Assembly: GCA_027066725.1 (NCBI GenBank)
Contig: JAMONC010000314.1
Span: forward strand, 1 to 6,825
Direction: 5' to 3'
DNA: 6,825 nt
Origin: Desulfobacterales bacterium
GTDB lineage: Bacteria; Desulfobacterota; Dissulfuribacteria; Dissulfuribacterales; JAMONC01
The notes beneath the pieces were generated by a model. That model saw only the letters and a program-made list of their open reading frames with translations, searched no databases and was not told the origin of the DNA. Made by a program: the position numbers and the translations under genes. Numbering within the stretch: position 1 is the stretch's first letter; every line of letters starts with the position of its first letter. This document shows, piece after piece, positions 1 through 6,444 of this stretch.

Positions 1-1176
1 TATCTTAAACTTACATGCCCCCATATTTAGGTCTTTTAACTCCTCAGCGACCAATTTTTCTAATTCTTTTGCATGTTTTTTTCTTTCTTGCGAGAGCTTA
101 AAAGAAAGTTCTAAAAGTTTTTCAGATTCCTGTTTTAAATTTTCATTTATTTTTTCTATTTCTTGATCGATTTCAGATATAGATTTAAGTTGATTTTTTA
201 GTGTATCTAAGTGAGTTAATACGTCCTCAATGTTGGGACCATATCGTCTTAGTAATCTTTTTATATCACTTAGCCTTGCCTCTTTTTGTTCCAGTTTTAT
301 AGGGTCGATAACCAAATTTTTTTCATAATCTCTTAAAGAAAAAGAGACTTCTTCTAGTTGATAAGTAAGATTTTCTAACTCGGAAAAGATATTATTAATT
401 CTAGGATCTAGCTCGCATATACTAGATATATCATTTTTTACCTCAGATATAATCTCATATACAGAGCCTCTTTTAGAATAAAGCCTATCATAGGCACTTG
501 AAGATACTTGTTTTAATTCTACAGCAGATTTTAATATCTTTATCTCTTGTTCAAGTTCTATATCTTCTTTAATTTTAGGATTTATGGTTTCTATTTCTGA
601 AATTTCTTTGGTTATAATTTCTTGATATTCATTGCTTCTTTTTTTCTTTTCCAATAAATCTTCTAATTTTTTATTGAAATTTTTTACATTTTTATAAGTA
701 GTTATTAATTCTTTTTTAATGGACAAGAGTTCCGAAAACTTATCAAGTAACTCTAAGTGTCCTTTAGGATGCATGAGTTGTTGAAATGCATGTTGTCCCT
801 CTATACTTATGAGTCCTTGGGTTATATTTTTAAGGTCAGCTAGGCTAACAACTAGTCCATTAACATATATTCTAGATTTTTTAGGAGAAATAGTCCTTTT
901 TATTATTAGTTCTTGATCTTCTGTAGGGATATCTAGTTCTTTTAATTTTTCTTCTATGGATTCATTTATACTAAATATAGCTTGAATTATAGTCCCTTCT
1001 CCATAAGGGCCTATTATGTCGTTACTAGCCCTATCTCCCATTATAAGTTTTAGAGCACGTATAAGAATAGACTTCCCTGCTCCTGTTTCTCCTGTAATTG
1101 CACTAAAGCCGGAGTTAAATTCTAGAGTTAATTCCTTTATTAAAATAAAATTTTTTACTATAAGCTCTGTTATCAT
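1..1176 (-). CDS. recN: DNA repair protein RecN, N-terminal 392 residues (C-terminus beyond the left edge)
   Basis: RecN is an SMC-like cytoplasmic ATPase that acts early in recombinational repair of double-strand breaks. Read leftward, the frame is open from the ATG at 1174-1176 to the window edge, giving 392 residues of a family that is usually about 550 long. It opens MITELIVKNF, followed by Walker A GETGAGKS at residues 29-36 and the RecN-type stretch RIYVNG (102-107). The family's 'GQHxxQ' element appears as IEGQHAFQQL (125-134). A long charged coiled coil fills roughly 150-375, with the typical LSDIKRLLRRYG near 302-313. The coil returns at ELKDLNMGACKF, the entry to the second ATPase half. 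Walker B and the signature motif lie outside the window. In-frame TAA codons lie just upstream, so this ATG is the first possible ATG start, but I see no good Shine-Dalgarno sequence before it. It diverges from the DUF1992 gene. The family call is firm. Confidence 0.95.
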   Translation of the reverse strand, partial: MITELIVKNFILIKELTLEFNSGFSAITGETGAGKSILIRALKLIMGDRASNDIIGPYGEGTIIQAIFSINESIEEKLKELDIPTEDQELIIKRTISPKKSRIYVNGLVVSLADLKNITQGLISIEGQHAFQQLMHPKGHLELLDKFSELLSIKKELITTYKNVKNFNKKLEDLLEKKKRSNEYQEIITKEISEIETINPKIKEDIELEQEIKILKSAVELKQVSSSAYDRLYSKRGSVYEIISEVKNDISSICELDPRINNIFSELENLTYQLEEVSFSLRDYEKNLVIDPIKLEQKEARLSDIKRLLRRYGPNIEDVLTHLDTLKNQLKSISEIDQEIEKINENLKQESEKLLELSFKLSQERKKHAKELEKLVAEELKDLNMGACKFKI

Positions 1177-1184
1177 TTTTATTA

Positions 1185-1214
1185 TTTATTTTCTTTATAA
1201 ACTTTCTTGTCAAA
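1185..1214 (-). promoter_or_regulatory. Possible promoter for recN
   Basis: On the minus strand an exact TTGACA (1209-1214) is followed after 18 bases by AATAAA (1185-1190), which matches 4 of 6 bases of TATAAT. Initiation here would fall within a few bases of the recN ATG and give an almost leaderless message, which would fit the lack of a Shine-Dalgarno sequence. The -10 is weak and the region is very AT-rich, so chance is a real alternative. I saw no LexA-like operator in this gap. Confidence 0.25.
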
Positions 1215-1295
1215 TTAAATAACTCTTCATAACATAAAAAAATAAGATATCAAATTTTTACTCTATATAAGCATTTTTCACAACAGAGGCAGCAG

Positions 1296-1682
1296 ATGGA
1301 TTTTTTGTTCATAGAACGTATTGCAGAAAAGAGGATAAAAGAGGCAATGGAAAAAGGGGAATTTGAAAACCTTGAAGGGAAGGGGAAGCCCCTTAAATTT
1401 GAAGATGATTCTTTTGTCCCACCAGATCTAAGAATGGCCTATAAGATACTTAAAAATGCAGGATACCTCCCCCCAGAGATAGAAGCTGAGAAAGAGATTA
1501 GAACTACGATGGATCTTCTTAGAAATGCCCAAGATGAAGAAGAAAGATATAGGCAAGTTAGAAAATTAAATGTGATTGTTATGAAAATAAATATGCTTAG
1601 AAAAAGGCCAATAAACTTAGAGAAAAATCAATTTTATTATAAAAAGGTAGTAGAAAAAGTAACAATAAGAAAAAAAAGATAA
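1296..1682 (+). CDS. DUF1992 / DnaJ-family domain protein (DnaJ homologue C28-like), 128 aa
   Basis: This small, highly charged cytoplasmic protein belongs to the DUF1992 family, the conserved domain also found in eukaryotic DnaJ homologue subfamily C member 28. Its biochemical role is not established, and it has no J domain with an HPD motif. The recognisable part is residues 4-70: the starting helix with ERIAEKRIKEAMEKGEFENL, then GKGKPL (29-34), and a second block around PPDLRMAYKILKNAGYLPPE (42-61). Residues 62-128 are a lysine- and glutamate-rich helical tail. The length is normal for bacterial members. A CAGAGG ribosome binding site at 1284-1289 lies 6 bases before the ATG and supports this start. 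The gene diverges from recN and is followed after about 115 bases by the DsrE2-like gene, which has its own promoter candidate. The family call is confident; the function is unknown. Confidence 0.88.
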   Translation: MDFLFIERIAEKRIKEAMEKGEFENLEGKGKPLKFEDDSFVPPDLRMAYKILKNAGYLPPEIEAEKEIRTTMDLLRNAQDEEERYRQVRKLNVIVMKINMLRKRPINLEKNQFYYKKVVEKVTIRKKR

Positions 1683-1737
1683 GAATAAATTAAAAAAACA
1701 ACTTCATGTGCAACTCTATATGACTGAAAATTATTTA

Positions 1738-1766
1738 TTGAATTATTTAAATTTTTATATTAGAAT
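1738..1766 (+). promoter_or_regulatory. Sigma70-type promoter for the DsrE2-like gene
   Basis: TTGAAT (1738-1743, 4 of 6 bases of the -35 consensus) and TAGAAT (1761-1766, 5 of 6 bases of the -10 consensus) are separated by exactly 17 bases. Transcription would begin near 1773, giving a leader of about 25 bases that holds the ribosome binding site at 1783-1789. This position argues against translation from the upstream ATG at 1708. Confidence 0.5.
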
Positions 1767-1782
1767 CATTCTAACTTTTGAT

Positions 1783-1789
1783 AGAGGAG
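1783..1789 (+). promoter_or_regulatory. Ribosome binding site that decides the start of the DsrE2-like gene
   Basis: AGAGGAG lies 8 bases before the ATG at 1798. The open frame can be extended to an ATG at 1708, but those 30 extra residues (MQLYMTENYLLNYL and onward) look like translated non-coding AT-rich DNA. No comparable purine-rich site precedes the ATG at 1708. Confidence 0.75.
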
Positions 1790-1797
1790 TTCAAGAT

Positions 1798-2367
1798 ATG
1801 GTAGAGGATAATTTAAAAAAGGTATTAGCAGAAATAAAATCAAGTATTCAGGAACTAGATAACCAGATTAAAGAATTAAAGAGAGATATTTCTAAAAATT
1901 CCTTAGTAATAGGAATTATGAGCGGATCTTTAGATAGGATACTTGGAGCTTTTATAATAGCTCTAGGTGCTACAGCCTATGATATGGAAGTACATATGTT
2001 TTTTACTTTTTGGGCAATAGCTGCTCTTAGAGATCCAAATAAAAAAGCCAAAAAGGATTTTATGAGTAAGATGTTTGGTTGGATGCTTCCAAAAGGTAGT
2101 AAAAAGCTTCCTCTTTCTTCTATGAATATGGGCGGAATTGGCCCTAAAATGATAAGGGGACTTATGAAAAAAAAGGGCGTAATGTCTTTAGAGGAGATGA
2201 TAAAACAAGCAGGAGAGCTTGGGGTAAATATACATATATGTGAGATGTCTATGGATCTTATGGGATTTAAGCCTGAAGAAATGATAGATTATCCAGGACT
2301 TGATTATGTTGGGGTTGGGACTTTTATTGATCTTGCTCACGATGCTAAGCAAACCATTTTTCTCTAG
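1798..2367 (+). CDS. DsrE2-like (DsrE/DsrF/DrsH superfamily) protein with N-terminal coiled coil, 189 aa
   Basis: The DsrE/TusD-like fold includes sulfur carriers that handle persulfide sulfur on cysteine. The DsrE2 subgroup is linked to sulfur trafficking, but its exact role is often unknown. Residues 1-34 form a charged helix, probably a coiled coil. A beta strand with VIGIMSGSLDR follows, then a long hydrophobic helix with LGAFIIALGATAYDMEV and the family hallmark FFTFWAI (about 78-84). Next come a Met-, Gly- and Lys-rich loop (MFGWMLPKGSK to MNMGGIGPKMIRGLMKKKG), MSLEEMIKQAGELGVNI, and CEMSMDLMG, which holds the only cysteine at the conserved reactive position. Many relatives have another cysteine in the first strand (IICSKG-type); this one has Gly/Ser there. 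The hydrophobic helix may pack internally or touch the membrane. No TusA, rhodanese or DsrF/H partner is adjacent. The start was chosen from the ribosome binding site. The family call is good; the function is open. Confidence 0.82.
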   Translation: MVEDNLKKVLAEIKSSIQELDNQIKELKRDISKNSLVIGIMSGSLDRILGAFIIALGATAYDMEVHMFFTFWAIAALRDPNKKAKKDFMSKMFGWMLPKGSKKLPLSSMNMGGIGPKMIRGLMKKKGVMSLEEMIKQAGELGVNIHICEMSMDLMGFKPEEMIDYPGLDYVGVGTFIDLAHDAKQTIFL

Positions 2368-2370
2368 ATT

Positions 2371-2420
2371 CTCTAAAAAAGAAAGAGCTAAGTTATATAA
2401 CTTAGCTCTTTCTTTTAGAG
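2371..2420. terminator. Bidirectional intrinsic terminator between convergent genes
   Basis: Positions 2381-2396 and 2397-2412 are a perfect 16-base inverted repeat (GAAAGAGCTAAGTTAT and its complement). AAAA (2377-2380) and TTTT (2413-2416) extend the pairing. A further CTCT/AGAG pair (2371-2374 and 2417-2420) follows after a two-base bulge. The A-tract on one side and the T-tract on the other give a U-run after the hairpin whichever strand is transcribed. It sits 3 bases after the DsrE2-like stop codon and about 30 bases after the stop of the leftward chemoreceptor gene. Confidence 0.9.
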
Positions 2421-2449
2421 GATAATAACTGTAGTGAATAAGGAGATAG

Positions 2450-4537
2450 TTAGGTTTTAAACTGGTTAATAATTTGTTTTAATCTGTCAGATAGACTTGC
2501 TAAGGCATTTGCGGATTCTTTTACTTCATTTGCTCCTTGGGCAGTTTGTGTTGCAGTTTCTGCTATATGTTCACTTAATTTTGTCATTTCATTTACTTCA
2601 CTACTTACACGTTGAGTGTTTTCACTAACCTCATTTGTTGTTGCAGTTTGTTCTTCAACTGCTGCAGCAATACTGCCAGATAATTCAGATACTTGTTTCA
2701 TTACTTCAACAATCTTTTCTATAGCGGTCATGGCGTTTTGGGCACCTTGTTGTAGGTTTTGTACCACTTGATCTATTTCATTTACAGAATCTCCTGTTTG
2801 TTTAGCAAGTTCTTTTACTTCATTTGCTACTACTGCAAAGCCTTTTCCTGCTTCACCTGCACGAGCTGCTTCAATAGTTGCATTTAATGCTAAAAGATTT
2901 GTTTGTTCTGCTATAGAGCCAATTAATTTACTAACCTCACCAATTTTTGAAGCTGCATCAGCTAACTCAACAATTACTTGTTTAGCTTGAGCTACTTCTT
3001 CATTGGCATGTTGTGCCACATTTTGTGCTTCTCCTGTGTTTTGAGCTATTTCTCCAACAGTAGCAGTCATTTCTTCCATAGCTGCTGCTATACTACTTAC
3101 ATTTTCACTTGCACTTTCTGCTGCATGACTTACATTTTTCGCCTTTTCTTCACCTTCTTCTGCAGCCTTTGCCATTTGATCTGCTGCCGCAAGCATCCTT
3201 TGGGATTCTAAAGTTACTTGTTCACTTTGTTTTTTAACTTCTATAATCACTTTTTTAACTGTACGTAGAAATGCATCTATGCTAGCTGCAATTTCTTCAA
3301 GTTCATTTTGTATTGCCTGTTTGTATGCAGGACATTCTTCACAAGAAGAATATATATGATTAGTTATTTTATGACATGTTGGATTACCTGAAAGGCTTCC
3401 TATTTCTGCCCAGCATTTCGTGCCTAATTTCTGATAACATGGACAATCCGTCTTATTACAGTTTGTTATTTCCCAGCATTTTGATTCTTCTACGCCAAGA
3501 TCAGCATTTAGATTTGTATTAACTATAGCATTCTTAAGACTGGAATCTAAAAAGTTTAATGGTTTTGTAATAGAACGTGCCATGATAAGTCCAATAGATA
3601 TGGCAATTATTAATCCAATTATGGCAGCAGCAACAGATTCATATATGCTTTCCTGAAGCTGTTTATTAAGAGCAGCTATATTCATAAATCTTACAAATAC
3701 TCCAACAATTTGTCCTTCATCATCTTTAAATGGAAATGCAGATATTAGGTAATCACCCGCTTCTTTTAAGATAAGATGTCTTGTTGAAACAGCCTTTTTT
3801 AAAAATTGTGCATTAATATATTTGCTAAATTGTGTAGGGGGAGGAGAAATTACATTAAAGTTTCCTACTTTTTCAAATATTTGTTCTGTTTGTACTATGG
3901 GAAGTCCATAAATAGCTATCTTTTGATGAGTTAAATTCTTAATAACTTTTGCCACCTCACTAAGTGTGCCAAATACTTCTACACAGCCAATAGGTTTGCT
4001 TTTCCCTTCTAAAAATATAGGAGCAATTCCTCTAACAGATATTCCTGCATGACCTACTTCTATACCACATACACTTTGTCCTAACAAAAGTACATTTTTA
4101 ATATCTTCCCTATATTGAGCTACATTATCACCATATTTATTTGGTTCCCATATCCTTAGAAATGATATCCCTGGTGGGATTTCAAAATGGATTTTAGGAT
4201 GAGAAGTATTTCTATTAGGGTTTAGTCTTTTTACAATAGGGACAACTGCATTTAGTAATTCATTTCTATCTCTATTTACTATAGCTTCCTTTACACGTTT
4301 CATTTCAGATATAATAGTTGCCATTTTTAGATGAGTATGTGCTATGTTATTAATCTCTGAAAGGAGTACCTCTTTTCCATCAATTGCTTTTTGCATTAGA
4401 GTCGATTTTTGTTTTTTATAGCTTATCCAACTCATTATACTTTGAATAGTTATTAAAACAAATACAATAAACAGTATAGCAACCATTAATTTACTACTAA
4501 TCTTCATCCTTTTGAACTTTTGCATTGAAAAAGACAT
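2450..4537 (-). CDS. Methyl-accepting chemotaxis protein: dCache sensor, HAMP interrupted by a two-CW cysteine module, 695 aa
   Basis: This is a transmembrane chemoreceptor that would bind a ligand outside the membrane and control CheA through CheW. TM1 lies at about 16-38 and TM2 at about 301-320. The periplasmic part resembles dCache_3 sensors, with FLRIWEPNKYGD (126-137) and CGIEVGHAGISVRG (157-170). After TM2, RSITKPLNFL starts a HAMP domain. An eight-cysteine two-CW module then follows (CWE at 354, C360, C365, C367, CW at 375, C388, C399, C402). ELEEIAASIDAFL (412-424) resembles the second HAMP helix. The signalling hairpin covers about 430-690, with its tip at IAEQTNLLALNATIEAARAG (542-561). 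Two mirrored adaptation-like segments carry E488/E489 and E628/E629. There is no C-terminal CheR-binding pentapeptide. AGGAGG (4543-4548) lies 5 bases upstream and supports this start over the in-frame Met5 and Met11. The ligand is unknown. Confidence 0.96.
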   Translation of the reverse strand: MSFSMQKFKRMKISSKLMVAILFIVFVLITIQSIMSWISYKKQKSTLMQKAIDGKEVLLSEINNIAHTHLKMATIISEMKRVKEAIVNRDRNELLNAVVPIVKRLNPNRNTSHPKIHFEIPPGISFLRIWEPNKYGDNVAQYREDIKNVLLLGQSVCGIEVGHAGISVRGIAPIFLEGKSKPIGCVEVFGTLSEVAKVIKNLTHQKIAIYGLPIVQTEQIFEKVGNFNVISPPPTQFSKYINAQFLKKAVSTRHLILKEAGDYLISAFPFKDDEGQIVGVFVRFMNIAALNKQLQESIYESVAAAIIGLIIAISIGLIMARSITKPLNFLDSSLKNAIVNTNLNADLGVEESKCWEITNCNKTDCPCYQKLGTKCWAEIGSLSGNPTCHKITNHIYSSCEECPAYKQAIQNELEEIAASIDAFLRTVKKVIIEVKKQSEQVTLESQRMLAAADQMAKAAEEGEEKAKNVSHAAESASENVSSIAAAMEEMTATVGEIAQNTGEAQNVAQHANEEVAQAKQVIVELADAASKIGEVSKLIGSIAEQTNLLALNATIEAARAGEAGKGFAVVANEVKELAKQTGDSVNEIDQVVQNLQQGAQNAMTAIEKIVEVMKQVSELSGSIAAAVEEQTATTNEVSENTQRVSSEVNEMTKLSEHIAETATQTAQGANEVKESANALASLSDRLKQIINQFKT

Positions 4538-4617
4538 AGTAACCTCCTATCAACTTGAAGTTTCTCAGTGTTATGAGCCTAAGTTTAAATAGGTTTTATC
4601 TTTTATTTCTGGCTATA

Positions 4618-4643
4618 CTATCGGTATTATCTCTTATAAATTA
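4618..4643 (-). promoter_or_regulatory. Sigma28 (FliA/SigD)-like promoter candidate for the chemoreceptor gene
   Basis: On the minus strand, ACCGATAG (4618-4625) matches the core of the flagellar-sigma -10 element GCCGATAA. TAAT (4640-4643), 14 bases further upstream, resembles the TAAA -35 element. Transcription would start near 4611 and leave a leader of roughly 70 bases that ends in the strong AGGAGG site. Chemoreceptor genes are classic sigma28 targets, which makes the match plausible. The -35 is imperfect and the spacing is one base short of the usual 15. Confidence 0.4.
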
Positions 4644-4782
4644 AAAGATTATTGATATAAAACTACTGAAGAAATTAAAATAATAGAACAAAATGCAGAA
4701 TTAATATTGACTTAATTAGTAAGATAGTTAATTTCTGTTTTAATAAATAATTCTCTAAACAAATTTAAATAAACTCTAATTT

Positions 4783-4788
4783 TATAAT
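4783..4788 (+). promoter_or_regulatory. Possible -10 element for the histidine kinase gene
   Basis: An exact TATAAT lies 33 bases before the GTG start of the kinase gene and would place transcription initiation near 4795. No convincing -35 is found 16-18 bases upstream and there is no TG extension, so an activator or chance AT-richness are both possible. A TTGACT at 4707-4712 lacks a good -10 partner at normal spacing. The rest of the 4538-4821 gap shows nothing else I can name. Confidence 0.3.
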
Positions 4789-4810
4789 TATACTTGATAA
4801 GTAAATAAGT

Positions 4811-4817
4811 AGGTGAG
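4811..4817 (+). promoter_or_regulatory. Ribosome binding site supporting the GTG start of the histidine kinase
   Basis: AGGTGAG lies just ahead of the GTG at 4822. A TAA stop occupies the codon immediately before that GTG (4819-4821), so the reading frame cannot start further upstream. The first transmembrane helix begins only about 10 codons later, and no in-frame ATG occurs before it. Confidence 0.7.
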
Positions 4818-4821
4818 ATAA

Positions 4822-6279
4822 GTGGAGGATCGGGTCGATTTTAGTAATTTATTTAAGATTATAATTATTGTACTATTTATCACAATTTGTATAATTCTTA
4901 CGATATATAATCATTTTTATCATTATTCTACAATTATCTTTACTCATTTCTTTTATGTGCCGATAATTATAGCTTCTCTTTGGTGGGGAAGAAGAGGTGT
5001 TATTGTATCTATATTCTTAGCTTCTTTTTTGATAATATCTCATATTATAGCTAGGAGTTACATTACAGCTAGTATTGCAGGTGATATAATCAGGGCTATT
5101 TTTTTTATATTAGTTTCAATCTTATTAACAATATTAATTGAAAGGATAAAAAAGGTAGAAAAAACCTTTGATGAAGTTATGGAGACCATTCCAATAGCCC
5201 TTTTTGTAATAGATAACGAACATAAGATATTACATTGGAATAAAGCTTGTGAAATTTTAACAGGATTGCCTGCTTCTGAGATGAAAGGTACTAAAAAACA
5301 TATGGAGGCTTATGGAGAGTTAAGAGTTACTTTGGCAGATTTGATAGTAGATGGGATAGCTAATATAGAGGACGTAAAAAAGACAAAATTTCCTAATGTA
5401 AAATGGTGGAAATCTGAACTTGGAAAAGATGTTTATAAAGGAGAAGGATTTTTCCCCTTTGTGAAGGATGGAAGATGGCTACATATTACAGCAGCGCCAT
5501 TAAAAGACATAAACGGAGATATAATAGGAGCTATTGAAACTTTAGAAGATATAACTGCTTTAAAAGAGATGGAGCAAGAAATATATCAGAATCAAAAGAT
5601 GCTTTCTTTAGGAAGGCTTGCTGGTGGAGTTGTCCATGAATTTAATAATCTCTTAACAGTTATTCAGGGGAACCTAGGAGTATTATTTTTGCAGATTAAG
5701 CCAGAAGATAGTCTCCATCAGTATTTAAATAATATTCAAAAGGCAGCCCTTCAAGCAACGGAACTTGTAAAGCAGTTACTTATATTTATTCGTAAGACTC
5801 CAATGGAAATGCAAATTTTTGATCTTAATAAGACAGTAAAAGATATGGCTGATATGTTAAGAAATATGCTAGGAAAGGATATATCTTTAAAGCTAGAAAC
5901 GTATAGAGGACTTTGGAAGCTTAAAGGGAACTCTCAAATGATAGGCCAAGTAATTATGAACTTGGTTATTAATGCAAAAGATGCTATGCCCAATGGAGGA
6001 GAAATAATAATTGGCACTCAAAATATATGTAGGTCAGAAAATGGTAAAAATAAGAAATTTGTTTCTTTATATGTAAAAGATAGTGGTATAGGCATGAGTG
6101 AAGAAATAAGAAATCATATATTTGATCCATTTTTTACAACCAAGAAGACTGGTAAAGGAACAGGTCTTGGACTTGCTATGGTATATGGAATTATAAAACA
6201 ACATGAAGGACTTATAGAGGTGGAAAGCATCCCAAATCAAGGCACTACTTTTATAATATATCTGCCCGCCTTAGATTAA
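4822..6279 (+). CDS. Membrane-bound PAS sensor histidine kinase, 485 aa
   Basis: This is the sensor kinase of a two-component system. It would autophosphorylate on histidine and pass phosphate to a separate response regulator. The N-terminus has about four membrane helices (roughly 10-30, 37-54, 59-78, 88-107) with FFYVPIIIASLWWGRRG between them and almost no periplasmic loop, so the signal is probably sensed in the membrane or by the PAS domain. The PAS domain (about 112-250) carries the long insert form ADLIVDGIANIED (172-184), GFFPF (209-213) and HITAAPLKD (221-229), ending GAIETLEDIT. The phosphoacceptor is His272 in GGVVHEFNNLLTVIQGN. The ATPase domain has N-box NLVINAKDAMPNGGE (380-394), DSGIGM (420-425), FDPFFTTK and GKGTGLGLAM (444-453). 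All catalytic motifs look intact and there is no receiver domain. The gene starts with GTG, diverges from the chemoreceptor gene and is followed by another PAS gene. No cognate regulator is visible in the window. Confidence 0.95.
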   Translation: MEDRVDFSNLFKIIIIVLFITICIILTIYNHFYHYSTIIFTHFFYVPIIIASLWWGRRGVIVSIFLASFLIISHIIARSYITASIAGDIIRAIFFILVSILLTILIERIKKVEKTFDEVMETIPIALFVIDNEHKILHWNKACEILTGLPASEMKGTKKHMEAYGELRVTLADLIVDGIANIEDVKKTKFPNVKWWKSELGKDVYKGEGFFPFVKDGRWLHITAAPLKDINGDIIGAIETLEDITALKEMEQEIYQNQKMLSLGRLAGGVVHEFNNLLTVIQGNLGVLFLQIKPEDSLHQYLNNIQKAALQATELVKQLLIFIRKTPMEMQIFDLNKTVKDMADMLRNMLGKDISLKLETYRGLWKLKGNSQMIGQVIMNLVINAKDAMPNGGEIIIGTQNICRSENGKNKKFVSLYVKDSGIGMSEEIRNHIFDPFFTTKKTGKGTGLGLAMVYGIIKQHEGLIEVESIPNQGTTFIIYLPALD

Positions 6280-6320
6280 TTTTTATTTACAATAAGCAGT
6301 TTCAACCAATATCTATTTTT

Positions 6321-6350
6321 TTGACAATTAAGAGTTAAACTGAATTTTAT
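6321..6350 (+). promoter_or_regulatory. Promoter candidate for the downstream PAS protein
   Basis: An exact TTGACA (6321-6326) is followed after 18 bases by TTTTAT (6345-6350), which matches 4 of 6 bases of TATAAT. Initiation near 6357 would give a leader of about 85-90 bases. It suggests that the last gene can be transcribed apart from the kinase gene. No intrinsic terminator is evident between 6280 and 6320, so read-through from the kinase is also possible. Confidence 0.4.
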
Positions 6351-6444
6351 TTTACCTATTTACTGTATTTTCTTTAGTAATTTCCATTATCTTTCGATAA
6401 GCAAAACGGATGGGTACAGAGTAGATTTTCAGGAGGTGTTAATT

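Noticed and set aside
1016..1222. Rightward open frame of 68 codons over the start of recN
   Set aside because: It lies antisense to the Walker A region of recN, whose leftward translation matches the family well; the rightward peptide matches nothing I recognise.
1708..1797. Thirty-residue N-terminal extension of the DsrE2-like protein
   Set aside because: It has no ribosome binding site and a composition like non-coding DNA. A 17-spaced promoter candidate lies inside it, and a clear AGAGGAG site precedes the ATG at 1798.
2978..3211. Rightward open frame of 77 codons inside the chemoreceptor gene
   Set aside because: It is antisense to the conserved signalling coiled coil, and its Cys/Phe/Ser-rich product is typical of a shadow of an Ala/Glu-rich helix.
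4573..4644. Possible 23-residue hydrophobic micropeptide (MSLSLNRFYLLFLAIL...) on the plus strand
   Set aside because: There is no Shine-Dalgarno sequence before its ATG, it overlaps the sigma28-like promoter of the opposite strand, and short hydrophobic frames are common by chance in AT-rich DNA.
4707..4735. Promoter from TTGACT at 4707 for the kinase gene
   Set aside because: At 16-18 base spacing the -10 candidates match the consensus at only about half the positions, so a promoter cannot be supported here.
6396..6444. Cyclic di-GMP (GEMM-I) riboswitch before the PAS gene, suggested by GCAAAAC
   Set aside because: The second conserved block (GGGACGCAAAGC-like) and the tetraloop/receptor arrangement are missing; only a short AT-rich similarity remains.
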